Under the pieces are notes generated by a model that was not told the origin of the DNA, did no database searches, and saw only the letters and a list, made by a program, of their open reading frames with translations. Both the position numbers and the translations under genes were made by a program. This document shows, piece after piece, positions 19,101 to 27,639 of a stretch of 64,000 nt of DNA (positions are counted from its first letter, which is position 1; each line of letters begins with the position of its first letter). The stretch comes from Terricaulis silvestris (GTDB lineage: Bacteria > Pseudomonadota > Alphaproteobacteria > Caulobacterales > Aquidulcibacteraceae): positions 1,886,501-1,950,500 of the forward strand of contig NZ_CP047045.1 of assembly GCF_009792355.1 (NCBI RefSeq), written 5' to 3'.

Positions 19101-19690
19101 GCGGCAATCTGTTGGGTGAGGAGCAATCCGGCCACATCCGCGAAGTCGGCGTCGAGCTTTATCAGTCCATGCTCGAAGAAGCGGTCGCCGCCTTGCGCGA
19201 CGGGCACGAGGATGAAGCCAACGAAAAGTCCTGGTCGCCGCAGATCAATGTCGGCGCGTCGGTGCTCATTCCTGAAGCCTACGTCGCCGATCTCAACGTG
19301 CGACTTTCGCTCTATCGCCGCTTGGCCGATCTGGATTCCGATCAAGAGCGCGAAGCGTTCGCCGCCGAGCTGATCGATCGCTTTGGCCCGCTGCCTGCGG
19401 AAGCGGATCAGCTCATCGCGGTTGCTGCGTTGAAAGCGCTCTGCCGTCGCTGCCTAATCTCGAAACTCGACGCTGGTCCAAAGGGGGCTGTGCTCACGTT
19501 CCGAGATGGCGGTTTCCCGGATCCGATGGCGCTGGTGCGTCACGTTCAGGAACGCCCGGACGATTACAAGATGCGACCGGACGGCAAGCTCGTGGTGCAG
19601 GGCGGTTGGCCGGAAGCGACGCAAAGGCTGAAGGCGTTGCGCGCGGTGCTGGAAGCGTTGTCGCGGATCGCGATGAAGAAAGCGGCTTAA
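16199..19690 (+). CDS. mfd: transcription-repair coupling factor
   Basis: A 1163-residue Mfd. The N-terminal UvrB-like module (about residues 1-330) contains [10 protein letters not shown] and the [11 protein letters not shown] block. It is followed by the RNA polymerase interaction domain ([12 protein letters not shown], near 500) and the RecG-like translocase with Walker [13 protein letters not shown], a DEEQ box ([10 protein letters not shown]), [18 protein letters not shown] and QLRGRVGRS. The C-terminal regulatory domain follows. It removes stalled RNA polymerase and recruits UvrA. Its stop codon overlaps the convergent PopA-like gene by four bases. Confidence 0.97.
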   Translation: MKDPALSPRLIETLAKSKDALVVTGAPEGVDAAGLAEAASLRGGVTLFVARDETRASQFEAAARFFAPELATLRLPAWDTLPYDRISPAAAGAAQRCAALTQLARRTDRESALLVIATASAVAQRVPPRARMGDAALLAAAGEEASMEVFEGYFGVNGYNRASTVRAPGEFAVRGGLIDVFPPGAAEPLRFDFFGDTLETIRSFDPETQISKAKHKNALLTPVSEVLLDELTVLQFRRRFNQAYGAVSDAIYDSVSARIRRQGVEQFLPFFYERLETVFDYAGADALIAFDALAEEAIKERVETARDHYDSRKTAPVARGGSVFRAPEPDLLYLNDDALRAAIGARAQRRFTHFDTDAKKQLDLGARPGRDFATERQTADANVFEAAAKHVEALSKAKKRVVIAAWSDGSAERLAGVLADHGVEGIGRVETWRHAAALPKAAHALAVLPIEHGFETDALAFIAEQDILGDRLARPRKRRKASAFIAEAAAMSQGDLIVHQDHGVGRYEGLKTLDVAGAPHDCLDLTYSGGDKLYLPVENIELVSRYGAEDAEAQLDKLGGVAWQSRKARAKQRLRDMAEELLRIAAQRVTRTAEPVAPPEGLWDEFCARFPYEETDDQLTAIDDVVGDLAAGRPMDRLICGDVGFGKTEVALRAAFLVAMTGKQVAVVAPTTLLCRQHYRTFTERFRGLPIRVRQLSRLVTAKEQAETKVGLTAGTVEIVIGTHALLSKTVKFSDLGLMIIDEEQHFGVKHKERLKDMRAEVHALTLSATPIPRTLQLALAGIREMSLITTPPIDRMAVRTYVTPFDNMTVREALLREKYRGGQSFFVSPRISDLDEAANFLRRNVPEVTFAIAHGQMAAGSLDEIMTSFYDGAYDVLLSTSIVESGLDIPRANTLVVFRADMFGLAQLYQLRGRVGRSKVRAYAYLTTAAEQALTVSAEKRLKILSSLDSLGAGFTLASHDLDMRGGGNLLGEEQSGHIREVGVELYQSMLEEAVAALRDGHEDEANEKSWSPQINVGASVLIPEAYVADLNVRLSLYRRLADLDSDQEREAFAAELIDRFGPLPAEADQLIAVAALKALCRRCLISKLDAGPKGAVLTFRDGGFPDPMALVRHVQERPDDYKMRPDGKLVVQGGWPEATQRLKALRAVLEALSRIAMKKAA

Positions 19691-20994
19691 GCCGGGATCG
19701 CTTCGACTTCGAGTGCCCGCATCGCGCGCGCTAGCATCGCGGCGCCACTTTCGCCCGGCTGCATCTCAACAGCGCTCTGTTCGAACACCAGCGGGCCGGC
19801 GCCGCCTTCGCCCGACGCGAACGCTGTGCACTCCGAAACGGATGCAATCCGCTCAGCCGTCCGGCGCGCGCCCTTCAGCACGCTGGCCGGCATCGCGACC
19901 GCGATGAAGTCACGGCCGATCGCCGTGCCGCAATCGGCGTCGCGCATCAGACGGCCAGCAAGGCTCGCAATCTCGTTGAAGCCGCGCTTCCACACCGCGT
20001 CGCTCGGTTCGCGCGACCCCGGCGCCGGCAACACTCGCAGCACGGCCAGCGAAAGCGGCCGGCCGCTGACGTGATGGTCGCTGGCGAGCCGAGTCAAATG
20101 GGCATCGAACGCGGCACGCTTGAACAAGCCGGTGCGTGAATCGCCCATTCGATCGCGCAGCGCGCGGATATCGTGCTCAGCGGCCCGGCGGCGGCGTTCG
20201 CGGCGAACCGCTTCGAATAACCACCCTAAGCTCGGCCCACATGGCGCATTGGCTTCCGCGACCGCCGATGCGCCGCGCGCGATTGCCGCAGTCGCCGTCG
20301 CAATATCGCCGGGCGCCGTCACTAGCATCGTCGGCAAGTGGTAGAGCGACGCATTCCGGCGCAGCGCGGCGCAGAGCGAAATCGCGGTGCTTGCGTCCTG
20401 CGCACCGTTGAGCACCACTGCGTCGAACGGTTCATCGTGCAGGTGGTCGAAGCCGGCGTATGAGGAGAAGGCCGCAGCGACCAAGCCGCCCTGATCGGCC
20501 AGCACACGCTCCAGCGCCAAGAACATCGTGCTCGGCGCGCCAATATAGAGCGCCTTCAGCTTGCGCCGCTCCTGCGGCTCCACAGGAGCTACGCCATACT
20601 CCGCAGCCGTCAACACGCGCCGCGCGCGTTCTTCTTCCGCGATCGCAACGCGGGTGCATGCTTCGACTTGCGCGGACAACAGCTTCGACGGCGCATCGAG
20701 AGCGATTGCGCTCGTGAACACGCTCGCTGGCCCCAGCCCCAACGCCGGCGGCGATCCGCTCTTCAGCCCGATCAAGCGCGCCAACGGCGCAGGCTCCGCC
20801 GCCAGCGACGTAACGGCAAGGCGCGCGACGTCATCGACGTCGCCGCTCATCGCCGCGAAAATGGAAATGTCTTCGCCATCGGGCGCCGCACGGTAAGCGC
20901 CGGGCAGAGCAGCGGCCTCAACGCCCGCGGTTGCGAGTAGCGCTTGCGCATCGCGCGCAAGGCGGGCGTCATGGGCTCGCACGACAATGCGCAA
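19687..20994 (-). CDS. PopA/PleD-like protein: two receiver-type domains plus degenerate GGDEF domain
   Basis: A 435-residue protein. Residues 1-130 and about 147-260 look like two receiver folds; the second has LKALYIGAPSTMFLALERVL and FDAVVLNGAQ, where an Asn sits in place of the phospho-accepting Asp. The C-terminal 150 residues resemble a GGDEF domain (DSRTGLFKRAAFDAHL), but the signature itself reads IGRDF, so cyclase activity is unlikely. An RDAD sequence just upstream fits an RxxD c-di-GMP binding I-site. This layout matches Caulobacter PopA, a c-di-GMP effector that helps deliver CtrA to ClpXP. The identity is inferred from architecture, not from close sequence recall. Confidence 0.65.
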   Translation of the reverse strand: MRIVVRAHDARLARDAQALLATAGVEAAALPGAYRAAPDGEDISIFAAMSGDVDDVARLAVTSLAAEPAPLARLIGLKSGSPPALGLGPASVFTSAIALDAPSKLLSAQVEACTRVAIAEEERARRVLTAAEYGVAPVEPQERRKLKALYIGAPSTMFLALERVLADQGGLVAAAFSSYAGFDHLHDEPFDAVVLNGAQDASTAISLCAALRRNASLYHLPTMLVTAPGDIATATAAIARGASAVAEANAPCGPSLGWLFEAVRRERRRRAAEHDIRALRDRMGDSRTGLFKRAAFDAHLTRLASDHHVSGRPLSLAVLRVLPAPGSREPSDAVWKRGFNEIASLAGRLMRDADCGTAIGRDFIAVAMPASVLKGARRTAERIASVSECTAFASGEGGAGPLVFEQSAVEMQPGESGAAMLARAMRALEVEAIPA

Positions 20995-21091
20995 AGGTTA
21001 ACGCTCCGCACCCGCCCGCCACAGGGAGGTCTGTTGCAACTATGGCCCGTTCGCGCGACGAAGCAAACGCACAAGGTAAACGAGGAACACG

Positions 21092-22198
21092 ATGGCGTCG
21101 GGACCGCTTGATGGCGTGAAGGTGGTGGAGTTCGCCGGCATTGGCCCGGGGCCGTTTTGCTGCATGCTTCTATCGGACATGGGCGCCGACGTCGTGCGCA
21201 TCGACCGCAAGGGTGGGCGCCCTTCCTTCAAGAACGACATTCCCGCGCGCGGCCGCCGCCACGTCGCGCTCGACCTCAAGGATGCGAACGACGTTAACGT
21301 CGCACTGGCGATGATTGAGAAGGCGGACGTGCTGATCGAGGGCTTCCGCCCGCAAGTGATGGAACGCTTAGGCCTTGGCCCCGACGTCGCGCTAGCGCGC
21401 AATCCGCGTCTCATCTACGGGCGCATGACGGGTTGGGGCCAGACTGGGCCGCTTGCGGAAGTCGCCGGCCACGACCTCAACTACATCGCCCTCTCCGGCG
21501 CCCTCCACGCGATGGGTCGCAGGCACGACGCGCCAGCGCCGCCGCTTAACCTCGTCGGCGATTACGGCGGCGGTTCACTCTATCTTGCGATGGGTGTGTG
21601 CGCGGCGCTCTTCGAAGCAAGCAAGTCGGGGAAGGGGCAGGTGATCGATGCGGCGATCACCGATGGCGCCGCGTCGCTGATGAGTGTCATTTACGGTTTG
21701 CGCGCGTCCGGCATCTGGAGCGATGAGCGCGACGCCAATCTTTTGGATGGCGGCGCACACTTCTACGACGTGTACAAGACCAGCGACGGCAAGTTCGTCT
21801 CCATCGCGTCGCTCGAACCGCAATTCTACGCCCTGCTCCTGGAGAAAACGGGCCTGAAGGACGATCCCGCGTTCGCCGCTCACATGGTGAAGCCCGAATG
21901 GTCAGCGCTTTCAGAGAAAGTCGGGGCGCTCATCGCCACCAAGACCCGCGACGAATGGACGGCGCTCATGGAGGGCACCGATGTCTGCTTCGCGCCCGTC
22001 CTATCCATGGCTGAAGCGCCGACTCACGCTCACAACGTCGCTCGCGGCACGTTCGTCGAGGTCGACGGCCTCACCCAGCCTGCGCCAGCCCCGCGCTTCT
22101 CGCGCACCCCCTCCGCCGTTCAGGGACCGCCAGGCGGGATGGGCGCGGATGCTGTTAAAATCCTGTCTGACTGGGGAATTTCGGCCCGTCCCAGCTGA
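21092..22198 (+). CDS. CaiB/BaiF family III CoA-transferase (alpha-methylacyl-CoA racemase-like)
   Basis: A 368-residue enzyme with the family hallmarks [32 protein letters not shown], the [11 protein letters not shown] block, and [14 protein letters not shown] followed by [13 protein letters not shown]. The His and Asp in the last two blocks correspond to the catalytic His/Asp pair of alpha-methylacyl-CoA racemases, whereas formyl- or carnitine-CoA transferases use an Asp elsewhere. So racemisation of 2-methyl-branched acyl-CoAs is the best guess. A GAGGAA ribosome-binding sequence precedes the start. It stands alone, divergent from the PopA-like gene. Confidence 0.88.
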   Translation: MASGPLDGVKVVEFAGIGPGPFCCMLLSDMGADVVRIDRKGGRPSFKNDIPARGRRHVALDLKDANDVNVALAMIEKADVLIEGFRPQVMERLGLGPDVALARNPRLIYGRMTGWGQTGPLAEVAGHDLNYIALSGALHAMGRRHDAPAPPLNLVGDYGGGSLYLAMGVCAALFEASKSGKGQVIDAAITDGAASLMSVIYGLRASGIWSDERDANLLDGGAHFYDVYKTSDGKFVSIASLEPQFYALLLEKTGLKDDPAFAAHMVKPEWSALSEKVGALIATKTRDEWTALMEGTDVCFAPVLSMAEAPTHAHNVARGTFVEVDGLTQPAPAPRFSRTPSAVQGPPGGMGADAVKILSDWGISARPS

Positions 22199-22318
22199 TT
22201 TATTCGTTCAGCGGGGGTTCAACCGGGGTTTGGTTATATCCTCCCCGGTTCCGGACGATTTTCGTCCCTCGCTCGTACCGGGGCCAGGTTCTCGATCCAC
22301 CTCAGGATCGAAGCGAAA

Positions 22319-22347
22319 GCGCCGGTGGCCGGCTCAGCCACCGGCGC
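22319..22347 (+). terminator. hairpin upstream of the CoA-transferase operon
   Basis: GCGCCGGTGGC (22319-22329), a seven-base loop, then GCCACCGGCGC (22337-22347): a perfect 11-bp stem, followed by AATCGTTT. It lies 121 bases after the racemase-like gene and 72 before the next start. It may terminate the former or act as a leader element of the latter. Confidence 0.5.
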
Positions 22348-22418
22348 AATCGTTTCTGCACACCACTCTGCCGTCTCGGCATGTTGCGCCGCAGCGCCGC
22401 GCTCCGTAAACGGACGTC

Positions 22419-23126
22419 ATGGCCAACAAAGTTTACAAGGACGCCAAGTCCGCGCTCGAAGGCATGACCTTCGACGGTATGACGGTGATGAGCGGCGGCT
22501 TCGGTCTCTGCGGCATCCCCGAGAACCTCATCATCGCGCTGCGCGATAGCTGCGTTAAGGACATCACGGTCATTTCCAATAACGCCGGTGTCGATGGCTG
22601 GGGCCTCGGGCTGCTGTTGGAGACTAAGCAGATCAAAAAAATGGTCAGCTCGTACGTCGGCGAGAACAAAGAGTTCGCGCGCCAGTATCTCGCGGGCGAA
22701 CTCGAGCTTGAATTCAACCCGCAGGGCACGCTCGCTGAGCGCTGCCGGGCAGGGGGCGCGGGCATCGCCGGCTTCTATACGAAAACGGGCGTCGGCACGC
22801 TCGTCGCCGAAGGCAAAGAGACCAAGACGTTTAACGGCGAGGAATGCGTGCTCGAAACCGGCCTGGTCGCCGACCTCTCTATCGTCAAAGCCTGGAAGGG
22901 TGACAAGGAAGGCAACCTGATCTTCCGCAAAACCGCGCGTAACTTTAATCCGATGATGGCGACGGCCGGCAAGAAGTGCGTCGCCGAGGTCGAGATCCTG
23001 GTCGAAACCGGCGACCTCGATCCCGACGCGATCCACACGCCAGGCATTTACGTCGATCGCATCGTGCAAGGCGCGTTCGAGAAGCGTATCGAGCAGCGAA
23101 CCATCACCAAGCGGGAGAATGTGTGA
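22419..23126 (+). CDS. scoA: 3-oxoacid CoA-transferase subunit A
   Basis: A 235-residue family I CoA-transferase alpha subunit, with SGGFGLCGIPENLI (CoA binding), the SNNAGVDGWGLGLLL block, GTLAERCRAGGAGIAGFYT and the C-terminal TPGIYVDRIVQG. With subunit B it moves CoA from succinyl-CoA to acetoacetate or a related 3-oxoacid. The family usually places subunit B directly behind subunit A; here an 87-codon gene intervenes, starting inside the stop codon of this gene. Confidence 0.95.
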   Translation: MANKVYKDAKSALEGMTFDGMTVMSGGFGLCGIPENLIIALRDSCVKDITVISNNAGVDGWGLGLLLETKQIKKMVSSYVGENKEFARQYLAGELELEFNPQGTLAERCRAGGAGIAGFYTKTGVGTLVAEGKETKTFNGEECVLETGLVADLSIVKAWKGDKEGNLIFRKTARNFNPMMATAGKKCVAEVEILVETGDLDPDAIHTPGIYVDRIVQGAFEKRIEQRTITKRENV

Positions 23127-23386
23127 GGTTTCGAGTGGTTCAGCAGGTGGGCGGCGCCGATCGCGTCCTGCAGGATCAGAAAGTGCCCAAAGAACTGAGA
23201 GCGAGGTTTCTTGAGCAGATGGAGCGCTTTCAGCGGGAGCTGAACAAGCACCCGCCGTCCGACGAACCGCTCCTGTTCACATTTGGCGACTTCAGCGTGT
23301 CTGGATGGTCGCGCGGGATCGAGCATACAAGCGAGAACGGCGAGCCGATCGTCATTCTCCGAGTTACGGACGTGTTTCCGTATTGA
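23123..23386 (+). CDS. small hypothetical protein inserted between the CoA-transferase subunit genes
   Basis: An 87-residue frame beginning with GTG at 23123, which overlaps the scoA stop (GTGA), with GGGAG seven bases upstream. The product starts VRFRVVQQVGGADRVLQDQ and continues with a charged helix (VPKELRARFLEQMERFQRELNKH) and a C-terminal beta-type half (LLFTFGDFSVSGW, IVILRVTDVFPY). There is no signal peptide or TM segment. I recognise no family. The coupled start, the normal codon use and the 16-base gap to the next gene support it as real. Confidence 0.65.
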   Translation: MRFRVVQQVGGADRVLQDQKVPKELRARFLEQMERFQRELNKHPPSDEPLLFTFGDFSVSGWSRGIEHTSENGEPIVILRVTDVFPY

Positions 23387-23402
23387 ACGGATGGAGAGCT
23401 AG

Positions 23403-24050
23403 TTGGCCTGGACCCGTGATCATCTGGCGCAACGCGCTGCTAAAGAACTGCGCGACGGCTTTTATGTTAATCTCGGCATCGGCATCCCGACTTTGGTGGC
23501 GAACTACATTCCCCAAGGCATGGAAGTCACGCTGCAGTCGGAAAACGGCATGCTGGGCATGGGCCCCTTCCCGTTCGAGGAAGACATCGACGCCGATCTG
23601 ATTAACGCGGGTAAACAAACCATCACGGCGCTGAAGAAGACGTCTTACTTCTCGTCATCGGACTCGTTCGCCATGATCCGCGGCGGCCACATCGATCTTT
23701 CCATCCTCGGCGCCATGGAAGTGAACGAACGCGGCGACCTCGCCAACTGGATGGTGCCCGGCAAGATGGTGAAGGGCATGGGTGGCGCCATGGATCTCGT
23801 CGCCGGCGTCAAACGCGTGGTCGTCGTGATGGAGCACACGTCCAAAGACGGCGCTTCGAAGCTGTTGAAGCAGTGCACGCTGCCGCTGACCGGCGTGAAC
23901 GTGGTTGATCTCGTGATAACCGATCTCGGCGTGTTCGAAATCGACAAGCATGGTTCACAACCAATGAAGCTGCTTCAACTTGCTGACGGCGTGACGCTCG
24001 AAGAGATCACGGCGAAGACGGAAGCAACCTTCGTGAACGCATTGCGCTAA
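23403..24050 (+). CDS. scoB: 3-oxoacid CoA-transferase subunit B
   Basis: A 215-residue beta subunit. It starts at a TTG with GGAGAG five bases upstream. NLGIGIPTLVANYIP is followed by the catalytic Glu47 in LQSENGMLGMGP, and GGHIDLSILGAMEVN and HTSKDGASKLLKQC are typical. The active-site glutamate forms the covalent glutamyl-CoA intermediate. Together with scoA it would let the cell use acetoacetate or acyl-acetoacetates. Confidence 0.95.
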   Translation: MAWTRDHLAQRAAKELRDGFYVNLGIGIPTLVANYIPQGMEVTLQSENGMLGMGPFPFEEDIDADLINAGKQTITALKKTSYFSSSDSFAMIRGGHIDLSILGAMEVNERGDLANWMVPGKMVKGMGGAMDLVAGVKRVVVVMEHTSKDGASKLLKQCTLPLTGVNVVDLVITDLGVFEIDKHGSQPMKLLQLADGVTLEEITAKTEATFVNALR

Positions 24051-24053
24051 GCA

Positions 24054-24103
24054 ACCACTCCCCCGGCTCTCGTCGCCGTGGCGCCTATCGGCAGGGGAGT
24101 GGT
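24054..24103. repeat. inverted repeat downstream of scoB
   Basis: ACCACTCCCC (24054-24063) and GGGGAGTGGT (24094-24103) are perfect 10-base arms enclosing a 30-base loop that itself contains a small CGCC/GGCG hairpin. It starts three bases after the scoB stop and has no U-run. It may stabilise the 3' end of the mRNA or be a repeat unit. Confidence 0.5.
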
Positions 24104-24115
24104 GCAAGGCCATAA

Positions 24116-24280
24116 AGTTCTCACACAGATGACCGACAGGTGAAATGGAGCGGCGCCCTGCAGTTTGGCATGAGCTTCCGCGCCAGCGAGCGGCTCACGC
24201 TCTCCTCCAGTGTGGATGTCGGCGTCACCGCGGACGCCCCAGACGTCCGGGTTTCCTTCCAAACCCCGTTCCGCTGGTAA
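24116..24280 (+). pseudogene. probable 3' remnant of an outer-membrane beta-barrel gene
   Basis: A frame open from 24116 to the TAA at 24278 has no ATG, and an in-frame stop lies just upstream. From the GTG at 24140 it encodes 46 residues beginning MKWSGALQFGMSF, and ends SFQTPFRW. The alternating pattern and terminal aromatic residue are those of an outer-membrane barrel's last strands; the DAPDVRVSFQTPF ending resembles the phenol-degradation MetA-type transporter family. An intrinsic terminator follows, as for a real gene end. Inferred to be a decayed gene tail. Confidence 0.4.
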
Positions 24281-24290
24281 GCAAACAGCA

Positions 24291-24318
24291 AAAAACCCGG
24301 CCAAAAGCCGGGCTTTTT
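24291..24318. terminator. bidirectional Rho-independent terminator
   Basis: CCCGGC (24296-24301) and GCCGGG (24307-24312) are flanked by an A-run on the left and TTTTT (24314-24318) on the right, so it can work on both strands. On the minus strand it ends the tRNA-Ser transcript; on the plus strand it ends anything running out of the CoA-transferase operon. Confidence 0.8.
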
Positions 24319-24323
24319 CTTTG

Positions 24324-24413
24324 TGGCGGAGGGAGTGGGATTCGAACCCACGGTGGACTTTCATCCACGCTAGTTTTCAAGACTAGTGCCTTAAACCACT
24401 CGGCCATCCCTCC
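24324..24413 (-). tRNA. tRNA-Ser (anticodon UGA)
   Basis: A 90-base class II tRNA on the minus strand. It begins GGAGGGATGGCCGAGTGG, has the anticodon stem CTAGT/ACTAG with loop CTTGAAA (anticodon TGA; plus-strand bases 24377-24379), an extended variable arm, GGTTCGAATCC in the T-loop and an encoded CCA. Confidence 0.97.
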
Positions 24414-24578
24414 GGAACGGAGCCCGATATCAGCGTGCGGCATTTCCTGCAATGCGACAGCCGAGCATGGTGAACGCGCGTTATTGGTAAAACTGAAAAA
24501 AGGATAAAAGCTTACGCGCCCTAAAGACCGGCGCGCGTATTAAGGACGCTATCGCATTCACTGCGTTGGGGTCGTCCT

Positions 24579-25757
24579 TTGAAATTTCGCCAAGCGTCTC
24601 GCGCACTCGCTCTTTCGTGCGCCGGCCTGATCGCCTTCGCGAGCGCCGCCTCCGCGCAGCACGCACCGATCGTGTACGCCGGGCAGGGCAGTGGTTCTGT
24701 GTCTGCGGCCACGCCGGCAGAAACCGCGGCGCTCGCCGGCGGTGGTGACAATTCTTATGGCTATGGTTCGACTGCACGCCGCGATCGTCCAGGCGCAGTG
24801 ATCGATCTGCGCCGTGCGGGCGCTGTGCGCGTCACGCCTGTGGTGTTTCAAGAAGCCGCCGCCGAAGAAGACGACGTTGCCGAAGTCGCGTCGCCCGCTC
24901 CGGCCACCGCGCCTGCCGCCGCTGAACCTGCACCGGCGACGGAAGAGGGCGCTCAGCCCTGGCTCGAGCGTGAGCGCGTCGGCCCGCCATACCAGGCGAA
25001 CGGCCAATGGTATGTTCCGACACCGGAGCCCGGTTACGCGCAAACCGGCACGGCTTCGTGGTACGGTTCGCAATTCCATGGCCAGCGCACCGCCAGCGGC
25101 GAAGTGTTCGATCAACAAGCACTCACCGCCGCGCATCCCACGTTGCCGATCCCGAGCCTCGTGCAAGTCACCAATCTCGAAAACGGCCGCGAGGTCATCG
25201 TGCGCGTCAACGACCGTGGACCGTTCGTGGGCGAACGCGTGATCGATCTGTCGCGCGGCGCAGCGCAAGCGCTCGACTTCGAAGGCGCTGGCCACGCCCG
25301 CGTTCATGTCCGCTACCTCGGCCCGGCGCCGCGCCGCGTTAACGCGGATGGCAGCCAAGCCCCCGCCTCACCGCCCTCACCGCCCTCTGCTGTGCCCGCG
25401 CAAGCGGACCAGGAGGAGGGGCCCCGCTCCCTGCTCCCGCCCTCTTCCGGCACTGACCTCGCCGGCGCGCCTGTGGACAACCCGCCCTACGCCGCGCCGC
25501 AGCCGGCCTACTCGGCCCCGGTTTCCGGCGGCTATTTCGTCCAAGTCGGCGCCTTCTCCGACCTCTCCAACGCCCACCGCGTCCGCGACACAATAGGGGC
25601 GGCGGGTCCGGTGGTTGTGGATGTCCGGCAGACCGCCTCCGGCGCCGAGTTGTTCCGGGTCCGGGTTGGGCCTTACGTCAGCCGCGAGGAGGCCGATGCC
25701 GCCCGCCGTACGCTGTCATCGATGGGCTACGGCGAGACCATTGTGGCCTCGCGCTAA
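24579..25757 (+). CDS. rlpA: RlpA-like septal lytic transglycosylase with SPOR domain
   Basis: A 392-residue exported protein. A TTG start fits because a signal peptide follows at once (MKFRQASRALALSCAGLIAFASAASAQ, cleavage after residue 26 or so). A low-complexity Ala/Pro region precedes the double-psi beta-barrel RlpA domain (about residues 155-250). Its active-site-type residues are visible: Glu in TASGEVFD, His in AAHPTLPI, Asp in RVNDRGPF. A Pro-rich linker leads to a C-terminal SPOR domain (GGYFVQVGAFSDLSNAHRV) that binds denuded peptidoglycan at the division septum. It lies upstream of a D,D-carboxypeptidase gene. Confidence 0.92.
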   Translation: MKFRQASRALALSCAGLIAFASAASAQHAPIVYAGQGSGSVSAATPAETAALAGGGDNSYGYGSTARRDRPGAVIDLRRAGAVRVTPVVFQEAAAEEDDVAEVASPAPATAPAAAEPAPATEEGAQPWLERERVGPPYQANGQWYVPTPEPGYAQTGTASWYGSQFHGQRTASGEVFDQQALTAAHPTLPIPSLVQVTNLENGREVIVRVNDRGPFVGERVIDLSRGAAQALDFEGAGHARVHVRYLGPAPRRVNADGSQAPASPPSPPSAVPAQADQEEGPRSLLPPSSGTDLAGAPVDNPPYAAPQPAYSAPVSGGYFVQVGAFSDLSNAHRVRDTIGAAGPVVVDVRQTASGAELFRVRVGPYVSREEADAARRTLSSMGYGETIVASR

Positions 25758-25841
25758 ACGCCGGTTTGTTGACGTGAAAGCGCCGCGCCGGTCTGCTTAA
25801 ACACCAAGGCGCAAGACGCGCGGACGATTCGGCGGGACGGA

Positions 25842-27023
25842 ATGAAACTCCAACGCGCGCTCTGCGCGATCACACTAATAGCAGCCATGGCGCTCGCGCC
25901 GACCGCGGACGCGCAACGCCGCCGCGTCCGCACACCCGCGCCGCCACCACCGCCTGCCGTCGCCCAGCACGTCACCATCATGGACGGCGCGTCAGGCGCG
26001 CTCCTCGACTGCGAGAACTGCAACGAACCGATCCCGCCGGCTTCGATGGCGAAGCTGATGACGGTGCTGGTCGTGCTTGAGGAGCTGCAATCCGGCCGCA
26101 TCACCTACAACACCCGCTACACCGTCAGCGAATACGCCTGGCGTGAACACGGCGCGATGTCGTCTGGCTCGCATATGTTCTTGCCGATCAACGAAAGCGT
26201 TGCGGTGCGTGACTTGATCCAAGGCGCGGTTATCGTCTCCGCCAACGACGCCTGCGTGGTTCTCGCCGAAGGCATCGCTGGCTCCGAAGAAGCCTTCGTC
26301 GCGCGCATGAACCGCCGCGCCCGCGAACTCGGCCTTACCACCGCGCGCTTCCGGAACGTCACCGGCCTCGACGATCCCGAACAGCGCATCAGCTCGTCCG
26401 ACCTCGCGCGTCTCGCTCGCCACCTGATTGTGAATTATCCAGCCTTTTATCGCGTCTACGGCCGGCGCGAGTTCACGTACAACAACCACACGCAGTCGAA
26501 CCGCAATCCGCTACTCGGCGCCTATCCCGGCGCTGATGGCATGAAGACAGGCCACACCGACGAATCCGGATACGGCCTGATCGGCTCTGCTGTGCTCAAT
26601 AACGAGCGCCGCATCATTGTATTCAACGGTCTGCCGACAATGGCCGCGCGCAATGCCGAAGCGCAGCGCCTGATGCGTAGCGGCTTCAACGATTTCGCGC
26701 TGACCACGCTCGCCGAAGCCGGCGCTGAAGTAGGCCAAGCGCAAGTACGCCTCGGCGGCCGCCGCACCGTGCCGCTGGTGGCGCAGCAGCGCATCGTCAT
26801 TGGCGGCACACGCGCAGTCCAGGCCGGCCTTACCGCGCACGTCGTCTACGACGGCCCACTCCATCCGCCGATCCGCGAAGGCGCTGAAGTGGCCCATCTC
26901 GTGGTGGAGGGGCCGGGATATGAGACGCAGCGGTTCCCGCTGGTCGCTGGACGCAATGTCGGCAAGGCCAACTGGTTCTCCCGCGCCTGGGAAGGCTTGC
27001 GCCTGACCTTCTTCGGCCCTTGA
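25842..27023 (+). CDS. dacF: D-alanyl-D-alanine carboxypeptidase (PBP5/6, DacF type)
   Basis: A 393-residue penicillin-binding protein with a Sec signal peptide ending at ADAQ (about residue 25). The serine peptidase motifs are in order: SxxK in PASMAKLM, SxN in VSANDACV, and KTG in GMKTGHTDESGYG. A C-terminal beta domain and an amphipathic membrane-anchor end (GKANWFSRAWEGLRLTFFG) complete it. It trims the terminal D-Ala from peptidoglycan pentapeptides in the periplasm. Only seven bases separate it from tmk, a frequent alphaproteobacterial pairing (rlpA-dacF-tmk-holB). Confidence 0.95.
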   Translation: MKLQRALCAITLIAAMALAPTADAQRRRVRTPAPPPPPAVAQHVTIMDGASGALLDCENCNEPIPPASMAKLMTVLVVLEELQSGRITYNTRYTVSEYAWREHGAMSSGSHMFLPINESVAVRDLIQGAVIVSANDACVVLAEGIAGSEEAFVARMNRRARELGLTTARFRNVTGLDDPEQRISSSDLARLARHLIVNYPAFYRVYGRREFTYNNHTQSNRNPLLGAYPGADGMKTGHTDESGYGLIGSAVLNNERRIIVFNGLPTMAARNAEAQRLMRSGFNDFALTTLAEAGAEVGQAQVRLGGRRTVPLVAQQRIVIGGTRAVQAGLTAHVVYDGPLHPPIREGAEVAHLVVEGPGYETQRFPLVAGRNVGKANWFSRAWEGLRLTFFGP

Positions 27024-27030
27024 TAGGGCA

Positions 27031-27639
27031 ATGGGCGCAGGCCGGTTCATCACCCTCGAAGGCGGCGAAGGCACGGGTAAATCCACGCTCGCGCGCGGAC
27101 TGGCCGAAGCGCTACGCGCTGACGGCCGCGAAGTCCTCGTCACCCGCGAGCCAGGCGGCGCGCCCGGCGCCGACGCCATCCGTGCGCTGCTTGTTAGCGG
27201 CGACGCCAATCGCTGGAGCGCCACCGAAGAAGCGCTGCTGTTCGCCGGCGCTCGGTTGAACCATCTCAATCACACCATTCGCCCAGCGATCGCACGCGGG
27301 GCCTGGGTGATCTGCGACCGCTACTACGACTCCACACGCGCCTACCAAGTCGCCGCCGGCGGCCTCGATCCAAGCGTGCTCGACACGCTCAACGCATTGA
27401 TCGATGCGCCCGCGCCCGACCGCACGTTCGTGCTCGATCTCGACGCCAATGCGGGCCTCGCACGCTCGCAAGGCAAACACATGGGCGAAGATCGCTTCGA
27501 GAAGAAGGCCGCGGACTTTCACGCTCGCGTTCGCGCGGAATTCCTGGCCATCGCCGAACGCGACCCAAAACGCTGCATCGTCCTCGACGCCAGCAAGCCA
27601 GCCGCCGACGTGCTCGCCGCCGCAACGGCAGCGCTATGA
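27031..27639 (+). CDS. tmk: thymidylate kinase
   Basis: A 202-residue P-loop kinase: Walker A LEGGEGTGKST, the TREPGG segment that binds dTMP, VICDRYYDSTRAYQ (DRY motif), and a lid region around GLARSQGKHMGEDRFE. It phosphorylates dTMP to dTDP. The stop overlaps the holB start (ATGA), so the two are translationally coupled. Confidence 0.96.
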   Translation: MGAGRFITLEGGEGTGKSTLARGLAEALRADGREVLVTREPGGAPGADAIRALLVSGDANRWSATEEALLFAGARLNHLNHTIRPAIARGAWVICDRYYDSTRAYQVAAGGLDPSVLDTLNALIDAPAPDRTFVLDLDANAGLARSQGKHMGEDRFEKKAADFHARVRAEFLAIAERDPKRCIVLDASKPAADVLAAATAAL

